From assembly GCF_019145435.1 (NCBI RefSeq), contig NZ_JAHSTS010000003.1, positions 620,001 to 684,000 of the forward strand: DNA of 64,000 nt. The letters are read 5' to 3'. The stretch comes from Pseudomonas ekonensis (GTDB lineage: Bacteria; Pseudomonadota; Gammaproteobacteria; Pseudomonadales; Pseudomonadaceae). Made by a program: the position numbers and the translations under genes. A model generated the notes under the pieces. That model made no database searches. It was not told the DNA's origin and saw only the letters and a program-made list of their open reading frames with translations. Each line of letters begins with the position of its first letter. Position 1 is the stretch's first letter. Below are positions 45,504 through 55,694 of this stretch, piece after piece.

Positions 45504-45601
45504 GCAGAGTCCTTGCTTAGGCAGCTAACAAAGGGGGGATTGTAAGGAGTTTCACCCTGGAATGTCGCAGTCGATCGCTCAGGAATGCGCGCGCAAAAAA
45601 C

Positions 45602-45675
45602 GGTAGGAGCGAGCCTGCTCGCGATGGCGTCTGGTCAGGACACGGCGCAATCGCGAGCAGGCTCGCGCCTGCAGG
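45602..45675. repeat. REPIN
   Basis: GTAGGAGCGAGCCTGCTCGC and an inverted partner GCGAGCAGGCTCGCGCCTGC, about 70 bp overall, between rarD and srkA. Confidence 0.75.
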
Positions 45676-45702
45676 GGGCACTTTCAGGCTGAAAAAGCGG
45701 GA

Positions 45703-46677
45703 TCAGAACAGTTTCAGCGGTTCTTCATCCAGCGCCGCCGTTTGCTCGCGCAGCGCCAGCACCTGATCGCCCCAGTAGCGCTCACTGCCGAACCACGGGA
45801 AGCTGCGGGGGAACGCCGGGTCGTCCCAACGCCGGGCCAGCCAGGCGCTGTAGTGCATCAGGCGCAGGGCCCGCAGCGGTTCGATCAGCGCCAGTTCGCG
45901 CGGGTCGAAGTCGTGGAACTCGTTGTAGCCGTCCATCAGCTCGGCCAATTGTCCGAGGCGTTCCTGGCGGTCGCCGGCCAGCATCATCCAGAGGTCCTGC
46001 ACCGCAGGCCCCATGCGGCAGTCGTCGAGGTCGACGATGTGGAACACGTCGTCGCGGCACAGCAGGTTGCCGGGGTGGCAGTCGCCGTGCAGGCGGATGT
46101 TGCGGTGCGGAGTGGAGGCGTAAAGGTCTTCGACGCGCTTGAGCAGGTCGCGGGCGACGGATTCGTACGCCGGCAGCAGGCTCTTGGGGATGAAATCGCC
46201 TTGCAGCAGCGTGTTCAGCGAATCATGGCCGAAGTTGTTCACGGCCAGGGCTTCGCGGTGTTCGAACGGTTGGGTCGCGCCCACCGCATGCAGGCGTCCG
46301 AGCAGTTGGCCGAGGCGGTACAACTGGTCGAGGTTGCCCGGCTCCGGTGCACGGCCGCCGCGACGGGGGAACAGGGTGAAGCGAAAACCCTGGTGTTCGT
46401 GCAGGGTACCGTCGTTGTGGATCAACGGCGCCACCACCGGGATCTCGCGTTCGGTCAACTCCAGGGTGAAACGGTGCTCTTCCAGGATCGCCGCATCGCT
46501 CCAGCGCTGCGGGCGGTAGAACTTGGCGATCAGCGGCTCGCTGCCTTCGATGCCGACCTGGTACACGCGGTTTTCGTAGCTGTTGAGCGCCAGGATGCGC
46601 GCGTCGCTGAGGAAGCCGATGCTTTCGACGGCGTCGAGCACGAGGTCTGGGGTGAGGGTTTCAAACGGGTGGGCCAT
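45703..46677 (-). CDS. srkA: Stress response kinase A (YihE family)
   Basis: 324 residues with an aminoglycoside-phosphotransferase-like Ser/Thr kinase fold. Catalytic segment LHGDCHPGNLL and metal-binding IVDLDD are visible. In E. coli SrkA counters stress-induced death linked to MazEF. AGGAG precedes the ATG. Same strand as phoX and rarD but separated by REP-bearing gaps. Confidence 0.92.
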   Translation of the reverse strand: MAHPFETLTPDLVLDAVESIGFLSDARILALNSYENRVYQVGIEGSEPLIAKFYRPQRWSDAAILEEHRFTLELTEREIPVVAPLIHNDGTLHEHQGFRFTLFPRRGGRAPEPGNLDQLYRLGQLLGRLHAVGATQPFEHREALAVNNFGHDSLNTLLQGDFIPKSLLPAYESVARDLLKRVEDLYASTPHRNIRLHGDCHPGNLLCRDDVFHIVDLDDCRMGPAVQDLWMMLAGDRQERLGQLAELMDGYNEFHDFDPRELALIEPLRALRLMHYSAWLARRWDDPAFPRSFPWFGSERYWGDQVLALREQTAALDEEPLKLF

Positions 46678-46750
46678 GCTGACTCCTGCGCGCGGCAGGC
46701 GGCCGCGTCCGGCCCGGCATGGTAACGCAGGAGGGCGGTGGGTGTCTGTG

Positions 46751-46815
46751 CCGGCGCCATCGCGGGCAAGCCCGCTCCCGCAATCGCAGTGGGAACAGGC
46801 CTGCCGGCGATGAGG
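46751..46815. repeat. REPIN between phoX and srkA
   Basis: GGCGCCATCGCGGGCAAGCC and the facing GTGGGAACAGGCCTGCCGGC form a typical REP pair. Confidence 0.65.
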
Positions 46816-46820
46816 GCCGG

Positions 46821-48722
46821 TCAGGCGCCGACGATCCCGCCGTCTTCCCGGGTAATCGCCATCACCGACGAGCGCGGCTTGCCGTTGGGCAGGTGCTCGG
46901 GGAAGGTCGAGCCGCCGTTCTCGCCCGGGTGCTGAATCCCCACGAACAGGGTTTTCTGGTCCGGCGAGAAGCTGATCCCGGTCACCTCGCAGCCGATCGG
47001 CCCGACCATGAACCGGCGGATCTCACCGGTGGCAGGGTCCGCGCAGAGCATCTGGTTGTTGCCCATCCCGGCGAAGTCGCCGGCGTTGCTCGAGTCGCCG
47101 TCGGTGAGGATCCACAGGCGCCCGGCCTTGTCGAAGCCCAGCCCGTCGGGGCTGTTGAACATGTTCTGCGGGGTGATGTTGGAGGAACCGGCCTTCGGCG
47201 TGCCGGCGTGCACGCCCGGGTTGCCGGCGACCACGAACAGGTCCCAGGCGAAGGTCTTGGACGCGTGGTCGTCGCGGTCGGTGCGCCAGCGCAGGATCTG
47301 CCCGTAGACGTTCTTCGCCCGCGGGTTAGGCCCGCCCACCGGCTGGCCGTCTTCGCCGCGCTTGGCGTTGTTGGTCAGGGTGCAGTAGACCTGGCCGTCC
47401 TTGGGGCTGACCACGATCCATTCCGGACGGTCCATGCGCGTGGCGCCGACCACGGTGGCGGCCATCCGCGCATGGATCAGGACTTCGGCCTGGTCGGCGA
47501 AGCCGCTGCCGGCGTCGATGCCGTTCTTGCCGTGGGTCAGTTCGATCCACTGGCCCTGGCCTTTCGGATGGTCGGGGTTGCCGTCGCCGGCGTCGAACTT
47601 CGCCACGTACAGGGTGCCGTGGTCGAGCAGGTCGCGGTTGGCTTTCGGGTTGCGGTGGTTGATCCGGTCACGGCTGACGAACTTGTAGATGAACTCGCCG
47701 CGCTCGTCGTCGCCCATGTACACCACGGCGCGGCCGTCGCCGGTTTCGGCCAGGGCGGCGTTCTCATGCTTGAAGCGGCCCAGGGCGGTGCGCTTGACCG
47801 GGGTCGACTGCGGGTCGAACGGGTCGATCTCCACCACCCAGCCGTGACGGTTGAGTTCGTTGGGGTTCTTGGCCATGTCGAAGCGCGGGTCGAACGGGTG
47901 CCAGTTGATCTCGCGGCTGGCGGCTGACACGCCGTAGCGCTTCTGCGCCGCATCGAACTGTTGCTGGGCGTTGCTGCTGCCGAAGCAGTCGGTGAAGTTC
48001 TCTTCGCAGGTCAGGTAGGTGCCCCACGGGGTCTTGCCGTTGGCGCAGTTCTGGAAGGTGCCGAGGACTTTCTTGCCGCGCTTGTCGGCGCGGGTCTTCA
48101 TCAGCTCGTGGCCGGCGGCCGGGCCGCTGATGCGCAGCGGCGAGTTGCCGTGGATGCGCCGGTTGTAGCGCGAGCCCTGGACGAACTGCCACTGGCCGTT
48201 CTTGCGCTGCACTTCGATCACCGACACGCCTTCGCAGGCCAGGGCCTTGCGCACGTCCTCGGCCGACTGCGGCATGCCGCCGTGAGGGTAGAGGTAGCGG
48301 TAGTTGGTGTATTCGTTGTTGATCGCCATCAGCGCGCGATTTTTGTCGCCGGGGAATTCGAACAGGCTCATGCCGTCGTTGTTGTCGCCGAACTGCACTT
48401 CCTGCGCGGCGGCGGTGCCGTTGCCGCTCGGATCGAAGGCCGGGCCGTTCTTGTGCAGGGGCTGGCCCCAGCTGATCAGCACCGACGAGGTGTAGCCCTT
48501 GGGCAGGCTGATGCTGTCGGCGGTGGCGGCGGGAATGCTGTCGAAGCCCAGCAGGCGGCTGTTGCCGGCGCTGACGCCGGCGGCCAGGACGCTGCGGCTC
48601 AGCAGGTTGCCGCCGAGGAACATCGCCGCGCCGCACAGCGCGCCGGCGCTGATGAAACCGCGGCGGCTGAGGCCGACCATTTTCTCGAGGTCGGTGGATT
48701 GGTTTTCTTCTAATAGGCTCAC
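46821..48722 (-). CDS. phoX: PhoX-type alkaline phosphatase (DUF839)
   Basis: 633 residues. The N-terminal twin-arginine signal (LSRRGFISAG followed by a hydrophobic stretch) points to folded export by Tat. Family landmarks include NNEYTNYRYLYPHGG, WGTYLTCEENFTDCFG and the C-terminal DGLGFDKAGRLWILTDGD. PhoX enzymes are Ca/Fe-dependent phosphomonoesterases of the periplasm. Start GTG 48722 with GGGAG 6-7 nt upstream. I did not find a convincing Pho box. Confidence 0.88.
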   Translation of the reverse strand: MSLLEENQSTDLEKMVGLSRRGFISAGALCGAAMFLGGNLLSRSVLAAGVSAGNSRLLGFDSIPAATADSISLPKGYTSSVLISWGQPLHKNGPAFDPSGNGTAAAQEVQFGDNNDGMSLFEFPGDKNRALMAINNEYTNYRYLYPHGGMPQSAEDVRKALACEGVSVIEVQRKNGQWQFVQGSRYNRRIHGNSPLRISGPAAGHELMKTRADKRGKKVLGTFQNCANGKTPWGTYLTCEENFTDCFGSSNAQQQFDAAQKRYGVSAASREINWHPFDPRFDMAKNPNELNRHGWVVEIDPFDPQSTPVKRTALGRFKHENAALAETGDGRAVVYMGDDERGEFIYKFVSRDRINHRNPKANRDLLDHGTLYVAKFDAGDGNPDHPKGQGQWIELTHGKNGIDAGSGFADQAEVLIHARMAATVVGATRMDRPEWIVVSPKDGQVYCTLTNNAKRGEDGQPVGGPNPRAKNVYGQILRWRTDRDDHASKTFAWDLFVVAGNPGVHAGTPKAGSSNITPQNMFNSPDGLGFDKAGRLWILTDGDSSNAGDFAGMGNNQMLCADPATGEIRRFMVGPIGCEVTGISFSPDQKTLFVGIQHPGENGGSTFPEHLPNGKPRSSVMAITREDGGIVGA

Positions 48723-48792
48723 ATCAGGCTCCCTGCTTGGTTTTGGCAGCCACCTTAATGTGGGTCGATGACGCTTTCGTTGCAGGTGCCGG

Positions 48793-49557
48793 TCAGAGCG
48801 GCGTGCCGATCAGCACATTGGAGGGCGAGAACTGCACACGCACCGGCCGGCCCGGGCCCAGTCCGCGGGTGCGCAGCTCCAGCGGTTCGGCCAGGGCGCA
48901 GAGGGTCTGGCCGTTGGGCAGGACGATGCGCACTTCGCTGGGGCCGTCCTCGGCGTCGAGGATCGCTTCGAGGGTGCCGTCCAGAAGATTGTGACCGGGT
49001 GTTGCAGGCTGATCCTTGCCCAGCAGTTCGAGCCACCCGGCCTTGATCAGCGCCACCACGCCGGTGCCCGCCTGCAGTTCCAGGTGCACGGTGCTGTCGT
49101 GGGTGATCTGCGCCGCGATGCAGAGGTGCTCGGCCAGCTGCAGGCGGACCAGGTCGTTGCGGCCCTGGCCTTCGATGGCCACGACCTTGCCGTGCAACTG
49201 GTTGCGGGCGCTGGTGCGCAGCATCAGACGTCCGAGCAGGTCCAGGTCGCTGGCGTCTTCGGCGGCTTCCAGCACCTGGGCCTGCAAGGCCTGGAGCTTC
49301 TGGTACAGGCGCAGCACCCGCTCACCCTCTTCGGACAGCTTCGCGCCGCCGCCGCCCTTGCCGCCCACGGCCCGTTCCACCAGCGGCTTCTGCGCCAGGT
49401 TGTTCAGTTCGTCGATGGCGTCCCACGCGGCCTTGTAGCTCAGGCCGGCGCTCTTGGCGGCGCGGGTGATCGAGCCCTGTTCGGCGATGTGCTGCAGCAG
49501 GGCGATGCGCTGCGGGCGACGGGCGATGTGCTGGGACAACAGGGTGGGCAGGGACAT
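48793..49557 (-). CDS. modE: ModE-type molybdate-responsive regulator
   Basis: 254 residues: N-terminal winged helix (GSITRAAKSAGLSYKAAWDAID) and two C-terminal Mop/TOBE domains (RNQLHGKVVAIEGQGRNDLV; QPATPGHNLLDGTLEAILD) that bind molybdate. No mod transport genes are adjacent. The frame is open to 49713; ATG 49557 fits the family N-terminus but has a weak ribosome site. It follows comF by 91 bp. Confidence 0.9.
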   Translation of the reverse strand: MSLPTLLSQHIARRPQRIALLQHIAEQGSITRAAKSAGLSYKAAWDAIDELNNLAQKPLVERAVGGKGGGGAKLSEEGERVLRLYQKLQALQAQVLEAAEDASDLDLLGRLMLRTSARNQLHGKVVAIEGQGRNDLVRLQLAEHLCIAAQITHDSTVHLELQAGTGVVALIKAGWLELLGKDQPATPGHNLLDGTLEAILDAEDGPSEVRIVLPNGQTLCALAEPLELRTRGLGPGRPVRVQFSPSNVLIGTPL

Positions 49558-49648
49558 GGCGGTGGCTTTGAACTCGGCTGATGGGGTGTGAAGTTGGCGG
49601 CTTGCGCCACCGGAGTCAAGCCAGGCGCACTGCCTGGCCGGCGTGCGC

Positions 49649-50386
49649 CTACCGGGGACCGGGCTTCGGCGTGCGCGCCAGGCAATAGACGTCCACCCGC
49701 GCGGCCCCGGCATCGCGCAGCAGCCGGGCGAGGGCCTGGGCGGTGGCGCCGGTGGTCAGCACGTCATCGACCAGCGCCAGATGCCGCCCCTTCACCGCTG
49801 CGCCCGGCGCCAGGGCAAACGCCGTGCGCAGGTTGCGTTTGCGCGCTTTCGCGTCGAGGGCCTGCTGGGCGTCGGTGTCGAGGACGCGCTGCAGTGTGTC
49901 GTCCTCGCAAGGCAAGCCGAGCCGCTCGCCGAGCCAGCGGGCGAGCATCTGCGCCTGGTTGAACCCTCGCCGGCGCAGGCGCTGGCGTGCCAGCGGCACG
50001 GGCAGCAGGGCGTCCGGGCGCGGCAGGCCTTCATCGAAGCGATAGTGGAGGAACTGGCCGAGAACGTCGGCGAGCAGGTGGCCGAACGGCCATTTGGCGT
50101 TGTGCTTGAAGCGCGTGATCAGGCTGTCCACCGGAAAACCGTAGGCCCAGGGCACGACGACCTGTTCGAACGCCGGCGGATCCTTCAGGCAGTCGCCGCA
50201 GGTCAGGCCGGCCGCCGGCAAGGGCAGGGCGCAGGTCAGGCACTGGTCGCCCAGCCACGGCAGCTCGGTTTCGCAGGCCGGGCACAGGGGGGTGTCGGCC
50301 TCTGCCGGCTCATCGCAGAGCAAACAGAATTGGTTGTTTTTTATCCAGATGTAAACCGGCTCATTGCCATGTGGTTGACAGTGCAT
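49649..50386 (-). CDS. comF: ComF-family phosphoribosyltransferase-like protein
   Basis: 245 residues: four CxxC-type zinc-finger cysteine pairs in the first ~75 residues and a C-terminal PRTase motif LALVDDVLTTGAT. The family is linked to DNA uptake and to plumbagin resistance (GntX); the reaction is uncertain. The AAGGAAGAG ribosome site overlaps the putative bioB -10 on the other strand. Confidence 0.9.
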   Translation of the reverse strand: MHCQPHGNEPVYIWIKNNQFCLLCDEPAEADTPLCPACETELPWLGDQCLTCALPLPAAGLTCGDCLKDPPAFEQVVVPWAYGFPVDSLITRFKHNAKWPFGHLLADVLGQFLHYRFDEGLPRPDALLPVPLARQRLRRRGFNQAQMLARWLGERLGLPCEDDTLQRVLDTDAQQALDAKARKRNLRTAFALAPGAAVKGRHLALVDDVLTTGATAQALARLLRDAGAARVDVYCLARTPKPGPR

Positions 50387-50402
50387 CGCTCTTCCTTAAA
50401 TA
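50375..50402 (+). promoter_or_regulatory. Putative sigma70 promoter for bioB
   Basis: -35 TTGACA at 50375-50380, a 16-bp spacer, and a weak -10 TAAATA at 50397-50402, about 75 bp before the bioB start. It overlaps the start codon and ribosome site of divergent comF. Confidence 0.45.
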
Positions 50403-50477
50403 TGCCGAACATCCGTGTCGCGCCTGTGGGTATTCCATTGCCTGCGGCGCCAGCCAAGCATAACCAAGGAAACGCCC

Positions 50478-51533
50478 ATGAGCGCGAGCACCACTGCCAC
50501 CCTGCGTCACGACTGGTCTTTGGCCGAAGTCAAAGCGCTGTTCGTCCAGCCGTTCAACGACCTGCTGTTCCAGGCGCAGACCGTGCACCGCGCGCATTTC
50601 GACGCCAACAGCGTCCAGGTGTCGACCCTGCTGTCGATCAAGACCGGCGCCTGCCCGGAAGACTGCAAGTACTGCCCGCAGTCCGGCCACTACAACACCG
50701 GGCTGGAAAAAGAAAAGCTGATGGAAGTGCAGAAGGTGCTGGAAGAGGCCGCCCGCGCCAAAGCCATCGGCTCGACCCGCTTCTGCATGGGCGCAGCCTG
50801 GAAGCACCCGTCGGCCAAGGACATGCCCTACGTGCTGAAAATGGTCGAAGGCGTGAAGGCCCTGGGCCTGGAAACCTGCATGACCCTGGGCCGCCTCGAC
50901 CAGGAGCAGACCCAGGCCCTGGCCAAGGCCGGCCTGGACTACTACAACCACAACCTCGACACCTCGCCCGAGTTCTACGGCAGCATCATCACCACCCGCA
51001 CCTACAGCGAACGCCTGCAGACCCTGGCCTACGTGCGCGATGCGGGGATGAAGATCTGCTCCGGCGGCATCCTCGGCATGGGCGAATCCCTCGACGACCG
51101 CGCCAACCTGCTGATCCAGCTCGCCAACCTGCCGGAACACCCGGAGTCGGTGCCGATCAACATGCTGGTGAAGGTCGCCGGCACGCCGCTGGAGAACGCC
51201 GAAGACGTCGATCCGTTCGACTTCATCCGCATGCTGGCCGTGGCCCGGATCCTCATGCCCAAATCCCACGTGCGCCTGTCCGCCGGCCGCGAGGCGATGA
51301 ACGAGCAGATGCAGGCCCTGGCGTTCTTCGCCGGCGCCAACTCGATTTTCTACGGCGAAAAACTGCTGACCACCGCCAACCCGCAGGCCGACAAGGACAT
51401 GCGTCTGTTCGCCCGCCTGGGCATCCAGCCTGAAGCCCGCGAAGAGCATTCCGACGAGGTGCATCAGGCCGCCATCGAGCAGGCGCTGGTGGAGCAGAAG
51501 AGCAGCGAGCAGTTCTACAACGCCGCCGTCTGA
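50478..51533 (+). CDS. bioB: Biotin synthase
   Basis: 351-residue radical-SAM enzyme inserting sulfur into dethiobiotin. The SAM cluster CPEDCKYC is clear; the 2Fe-2S ligands lie in the following conserved segments. ATG 50478 with AAGGAA upstream; the frame is open from 50415. First gene of bioBFHCD. Confidence 0.95.
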   Translation: MSASTTATLRHDWSLAEVKALFVQPFNDLLFQAQTVHRAHFDANSVQVSTLLSIKTGACPEDCKYCPQSGHYNTGLEKEKLMEVQKVLEEAARAKAIGSTRFCMGAAWKHPSAKDMPYVLKMVEGVKALGLETCMTLGRLDQEQTQALAKAGLDYYNHNLDTSPEFYGSIITTRTYSERLQTLAYVRDAGMKICSGGILGMGESLDDRANLLIQLANLPEHPESVPINMLVKVAGTPLENAEDVDPFDFIRMLAVARILMPKSHVRLSAGREAMNEQMQALAFFAGANSIFYGEKLLTTANPQADKDMRLFARLGIQPEAREEHSDEVHQAAIEQALVEQKSSEQFYNAAV

Positions 51534-51566
51534 AATCCGCGCGCATTCCCCTGAAGGAATGCACAA

Positions 51567-51662
51567 GACCTGCGGAAGCGGGCTTGCCCGCGAAAACGGA
51601 GCGTCAGGCAGCACCGATGCCGGATGCGCCGGCGCTTTCGCGGGCAGCCCCCGCCCGCAGGG
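51567..51662. repeat. REPIN between bioB and bioF
   Basis: Facing REP-like sequences (GCGGAAGCGGGCTTGCCCGC and CGCTTTCGCGGGCAGCCCCC) in the only long gap of the bio operon. Confidence 0.6.
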
Positions 51663-51692
51663 GATCCGTGTCATTTGAAAGTCGAGGCCTGC

Positions 51693-52871
51693 ATGTCTTT
51701 CGATCTCGCCGCACGCCTTGCCGCCCGCCGTGCCGACAACCTCTATCGCCAGCGCCCCCTGCTCGAAAGTCCGCAGGGGCCGCAGGTGGTGGTCGACGGC
51801 CAGCCGTTGCTGGCGTTCTGCAACAACGACTACCTGGGCCTGGCCAATCATCCGCAGGTCATCGAAGCCTGGCGCGCCGGCGCCGAACGCTGGGGCGTGG
51901 GCGGCGGCGCTTCGCATCTGGTGATCGGCCACAGCGGCCCGCACCATGCCCTCGAAGAAGCCTTGGCCGAATTCACCGGCCGGCCACGGGCGTTGCTGTT
52001 CAGCACCGGTTACATGGCCAACCTCGGCGCGGTGACGGCGCTGCTCGGCCAGGGCGACACGGTGCTGGAGGATCGCCTCAACCACGCCTCGCTGCTGGAC
52101 GCGGGGCTGCTCTGCGGCGCACGGTTCAGCCGCTACCTGCACAACGACGCCGAGAGCCTGGCCAAGCGTCTGGAGAAGGCCGCCGGCAACACGCTGGTGG
52201 TCACCGACGGCGTGTTCAGCATGGACGGCGACCTGGCCGACCTGCCCGCGTTGGCCCGTGAAGCGAAGGCCAAAGGCGCGTGGCTGATGGTCGACGACGC
52301 CCATGGCTTCGGCCCGCTGGGCGCCAACGGCGGCGGGATCGTCGAGCATTTCGGCCTGAGCCCGGACGACGTGCCGGTGCTGGTCGGCACCCTGGGCAAG
52401 GCGTTCGGCACCGCCGGCGCGTTCGTCGCCGGCAGCGAGGAGCTGATCGAAAGCCTGGTGCAGTTCGCCCGTCCGTACATCTACACCACCAGCCAGCCGC
52501 CGGCGCTGGCCTGCGCGACCCTGAAAAGCCTCGAACTGCTGCGCAGCGAACATTGGCGGCGCGAGCATCTGCAGACGCTGATCCGCCGCTTCCGCCAGGG
52601 CGCGGAGCAGATCGGCCTGGAACTGATGGACAGCTTCACGCCGATCCAGCCGATCCTGATCGGCGACGCCGGGCGTGCGGTGCGCCTGTCGCAGATGCTG
52701 CGCGAGCGCGGGTTGATGGTCACGGCGATCCGCCCGCCGACCGTGCCGGCCGGCAGCGCGAGGCTGCGGGTGACCCTCACCGCCGCCCACAGCGAAGCCC
52801 AGGTGCAGCAATTGCTGGACGGTCTGGCCGATTGCCGTGCCCGACTGGCCTTGGAGCCGAACCATGCGTGA
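51693..52871 (+). CDS. bioF: 8-amino-7-oxononanoate synthase
   Basis: 392-residue PLP enzyme condensing pimeloyl-ACP (or -CoA) with alanine. The PLP lysine is in [24 protein letters not shown] is the typical N-terminal motif. ATG 51693 with GAGG upstream. The frame opens at 51624. It overlaps bioH by 8 bp. Confidence 0.95.
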   Translation: MSFDLAARLAARRADNLYRQRPLLESPQGPQVVVDGQPLLAFCNNDYLGLANHPQVIEAWRAGAERWGVGGGASHLVIGHSGPHHALEEALAEFTGRPRALLFSTGYMANLGAVTALLGQGDTVLEDRLNHASLLDAGLLCGARFSRYLHNDAESLAKRLEKAAGNTLVVTDGVFSMDGDLADLPALAREAKAKGAWLMVDDAHGFGPLGANGGGIVEHFGLSPDDVPVLVGTLGKAFGTAGAFVAGSEELIESLVQFARPYIYTTSQPPALACATLKSLELLRSEHWRREHLQTLIRRFRQGAEQIGLELMDSFTPIQPILIGDAGRAVRLSQMLRERGLMVTAIRPPTVPAGSARLRVTLTAAHSEAQVQQLLDGLADCRARLALEPNHA

Positions 52872-53595
52872 CCGACTGATCCTGCTGCCCGGCTGGGGGC
52901 TGGGCGCATCGCCGCTGGAGCCGCTGGTCGCCGCGCTGCGCGGGCTCGACGAACACCTGAAGGTCGAGATCGAGCCGTTGCCGGCGCTGGATTCCGGCGA
53001 CCCGCAAGACTGGCTGGATGAGCTCGACCGACGCCTTCCCCAGGACGCCTGGCTCGGCGGCTGGTCGCTGGGCGGGATGCTCGCCAGCGAACTGGCGGCG
53101 CGTCGCGGCGAACATTGCTGCGGCTTGTTGACCTTGGCGAGCAACCCGTCCTTTGTCGTGCGCGACCAATGGCCGAGCGCGATGGCGCAGGACACCTTCG
53201 CGGCGTTCCTGGCCGGATGCGGCGCCGATCCGCAGGCGACCCTCAAGCGTTTCTCGCTGTTGTGCGCCCAGGGCGCGCAAGACCCGCGGGGCGTGTCGCG
53301 GCAGTTGCTCGCCCGTGCGCCGGCCACATCGCCGGGCGTGCTGACGGCCGGACTGCATGTGCTTTCCCGCCTGGACACCCGCGGGGCCTTGCAGGCCTTT
53401 CACGGACCGCAACTGCACCTGTTCGCCGGCCTCGACGGGTTGGTGCCGGCCGAGGCGGCGGGCGAACTGTTCGCGTTGATCGCGGATGTCGAGGTCGGTC
53501 TGGTCGAGCAGGCCAGCCATGCATTCCCGCTGGAGAACCCCGACGGGGTGGCGGGCGCGATCCAGGCTTTTCTACATGAGTGCGGTGATGACTGA
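52864..53595 (+). CDS. bioH: Pimeloyl-ACP methyl ester esterase
   Basis: 243-residue alpha/beta hydrolase with nucleophile elbow GWSLGG and a C-terminal SHAF His. It removes the methyl ester that BioC adds, releasing pimeloyl-ACP for BioF. It starts inside the end of bioF and its 3' end overlaps bioC. Confidence 0.93.
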   Translation: MRDRLILLPGWGLGASPLEPLVAALRGLDEHLKVEIEPLPALDSGDPQDWLDELDRRLPQDAWLGGWSLGGMLASELAARRGEHCCGLLTLASNPSFVVRDQWPSAMAQDTFAAFLAGCGADPQATLKRFSLLCAQGAQDPRGVSRQLLARAPATSPGVLTAGLHVLSRLDTRGALQAFHGPQLHLFAGLDGLVPAEAAGELFALIADVEVGLVEQASHAFPLENPDGVAGAIQAFLHECGDD

Positions 53596-54397
53596 ATTGT
53601 CCAGCGCTGCACCCGGCGGCTTGCCAGACAAGCGCCAGGTGGCAGCTTCTTTTTCCCGGGCGGCGGCCAGCTACGACAGCGTCGCCGAGTTGCAGCGCGA
53701 TGTCGGCAACCAGTTGATGCAGCGCTTGCCTGAGGGCTTCGTGCCGTCCCGCTGGCTCGACTTGGGCTGCGGCACCGGGCATTTCACCCGTGCGTTGGCC
53801 GAACGTTTCGACGCCGGCCAAGGGCTGGCGCTGGACATCGCCGAGGGCATGCTCGACCACGCTCGTCCGTTGGGCGGTGCCGATTACTTCGTGGCGGGGG
53901 ATGCCGAGCGTCTGCCCCTGCGGAACTCGACCTGCGACCTGGTGTTCTCCAGCCTGGCGGTGCAGTGGTGCGCCGACTTCGGGTCGGTGCTCGCCGAAGC
54001 GTCGCGGGTGCTGAAACCGGGCGGGATCTTTGCGTTTGCTAGTCTTTGCACAGGGACGCTGTACGAACTGCGCGACAGTTGGCGTCAGGTCGATGGCCTG
54101 GTGCATGTCAACCGGTTCCGCGAGTTCGAGCGGTACGGGCAATTGTGCGCGGCCAGCGGCTTGCGCACGGTCAGCCTGGAAAACCGGCCCCATGTGCTGC
54201 ACTACCCGGACGTGCGCAGCCTGACCCATGAACTCAAGGCCTTGGGGGCGCACAACCTCAACCCCGGCCGGCCGGGCGGGTTGACCGGGCGGGCGCGGAT
54301 CCTCGGGCTGGTCGAGGCGTACGAGCGGTTTCGGCAGGCGCAGGGACTGCCGGCGACTTATCAAGTGGTCTATGCCGTGTTGGAGAAACCCTTATGA
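53588..54397 (+). CDS. bioC: Malonyl-ACP O-methyltransferase
   Basis: 269-residue SAM methyltransferase with SAM motif [14 protein letters not shown]. It starts pimelate synthesis by methylating malonyl-ACP. ATG 53588 is chosen for the family N-terminus; ATG 53576 has an AGG at a suitable distance and would add four residues. It overlaps bioH and its stop overlaps the bioD start. Confidence 0.93.
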   Translation: MTELSSAAPGGLPDKRQVAASFSRAAASYDSVAELQRDVGNQLMQRLPEGFVPSRWLDLGCGTGHFTRALAERFDAGQGLALDIAEGMLDHARPLGGADYFVAGDAERLPLRNSTCDLVFSSLAVQWCADFGSVLAEASRVLKPGGIFAFASLCTGTLYELRDSWRQVDGLVHVNRFREFERYGQLCAASGLRTVSLENRPHVLHYPDVRSLTHELKALGAHNLNPGRPGGLTGRARILGLVEAYERFRQAQGLPATYQVVYAVLEKPL

Positions 54398-55074
54398 GCG
54401 CAGCCTATTTCATCACCGGAACCGACACCGACGTCGGCAAGACCACCGTGGCCGCCGGGTTGCTGCATGCCGCACGGTCGGCGGGGCTGAGCACGGCGGC
54501 GGGCAAGCCCGTGGCGTCCGGTTGCGTGGTGACGCCCAAGGGCCTGCGCAATTCGGATGCGCTGGCGTTGCAGGCCGAGTGTTCGTTGCCGCTGTCGTAT
54601 CAACAGGTCAACCCGGTCGCTTTCGAGCCGGCCATCGCGCCGCATCTGGCGGCGCGGGAAGCGGGTGTCGCGTTGACCGTGCAGTCGCTGCTGGCGCCGA
54701 TGCGCGAGATCCTGGCGCTGAACGCTGACTTCACCTTGATCGAAGGCGCGGGCGGCTGGCGTGTGCCGCTGGCGGATCAGGACAACCTGTCGGATCTGGC
54801 GATCGCCTTGCAGTTGCCGGTGATCCTGGTGGTCGGCGTTCGGCTGGGCTGCATCAGCCACGCGCTGCTGACCGCCGAGGCGATTGCCCGGGACGGGCTG
54901 CAGTTGGCGGGGTGGGTGGCGAACATCATCGACCCGAAAACCTCGCGGCTGGAGGAGAATCTGGCGACGCTGGCCGAGCGGATCCCGGCGCCGTGCCTGG
55001 GCCGGGTGCCGAGGCTCAAGCCGGCCAGCGCCGAGGCGGTGGCCGGGCACCTGCACCTGGATCTGCTCGACTGA
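54394..55074 (+). CDS. bioD: Dethiobiotin synthetase
   Basis: 226 residues with P-loop [11 protein letters not shown] and the [10 protein letters not shown] segment. It uses ATP and CO2 to close the ureido ring of dethiobiotin. Last gene of the operon; bioA is not in the window, as is usual in Pseudomonas. Confidence 0.95.
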   Translation: MSAAYFITGTDTDVGKTTVAAGLLHAARSAGLSTAAGKPVASGCVVTPKGLRNSDALALQAECSLPLSYQQVNPVAFEPAIAPHLAAREAGVALTVQSLLAPMREILALNADFTLIEGAGGWRVPLADQDNLSDLAIALQLPVILVVGVRLGCISHALLTAEAIARDGLQLAGWVANIIDPKTSRLEENLATLAERIPAPCLGRVPRLKPASAEAVAGHLHLDLLD

Positions 55075-55196
55075 AAGGTTCGGAACGCGGCTTTTGCCTA
55101 TGACAAGGCAGTGTGCCATTAGTGTTTTTGACGGGTGTTTTTCTGGCGGCTCTGGTTCAATGGTCGCCATTGATCCTTCCCAGGGACGAGAGCTCC

Positions 55197-55493
55197 ATGG
55201 AAATCTCCGGAAACACCGCTTTCTACGCAGGGCTGAGCACCATTCAGACCGGGCAGAACCGCGTCGATCAGGCGGCCAGCCAGATCGCCGGCAACACCAT
55301 TGAACGTGCCGCCACCAGCCAGTCGTCGGAGCTGCAAGTCGAGCGTCTGCGCGGCGTGGATCGCAGCCAGCAATCGGATCTGGCCAGCAGCATGGTCGAG
55401 ATGGCCCAAGGCAAATTCCAGGCGGAACTGGGCGTGAAAGTCGCCAAGGCTTCCGATGAAGTGCTCGGTACGCTGATCGACACCTACGCCTGA
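55197..55493 (+). CDS. 98-residue flagellar-rod-like protein
   Basis: The N-terminus (ISGNTAFYAGLSTIQTGQNR...ASQIAGNTIERA) resembles the 'GL...QA...IA NNIAN' segment of flagellar axial proteins. The C-terminus (QSDLASSMVEMAQGKFQAEL...DEVLGTLIDTYA) resembles their conserved C-terminal coiled region. The central domain is absent. It lies directly after bioD, as in P. aeruginosa, and not near flagellar genes. Start ATG 55197 is preceded by GACGAGAG; the frame is open from 55113. Function unknown. Confidence 0.75.
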   Translation: MEISGNTAFYAGLSTIQTGQNRVDQAASQIAGNTIERAATSQSSELQVERLRGVDRSQQSDLASSMVEMAQGKFQAELGVKVAKASDEVLGTLIDTYA

Positions 55494-55517
55494 TTTTCTG
55501 CCGCCCCGCTTTACCCG

Positions 55518-55543
55518 ACGCCGCGACCCGTTCGCGGCGTTTT
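55518..55543 (+). terminator. Intrinsic terminator after the rod-like gene
   Basis: Stem ACGCCGCGA (55518-55526) / TCGCGGCGT (55532-55540), loop of five, then TTTTCGTT. Confidence 0.85.
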
Positions 55544-55664
55544 CGTTGTAAGTCCTTCTTCCTCAACTAATCTTTTTTCATCCAGTGTGCATTCGTCCGG
55601 TGCGCGGGGCACGGCTGTGTCCGGCGTTCGCCGATGGCCATGACAAACGGCCAGAGATCGACGC

Positions 55665-55693
55665 TTGACAAGATTTCGGCGTAAACGTATGTT
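55665..55693 (+). promoter_or_regulatory. Sigma70 promoter of the first acyl-CoA dehydrogenase gene
   Basis: Perfect -35 TTGACA (55665-55670), 17-bp spacer, -10 TATGTT (55688-55693), 76 bp before the ATG. Confidence 0.75.
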
Positions 55694-55694
55694 T

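Noticed and set aside
48723..48790. Possible Pho box upstream of phoX
   Set aside because: One half-site (GCGTCAT) is fair but the second half matches poorly, so I do not call it.
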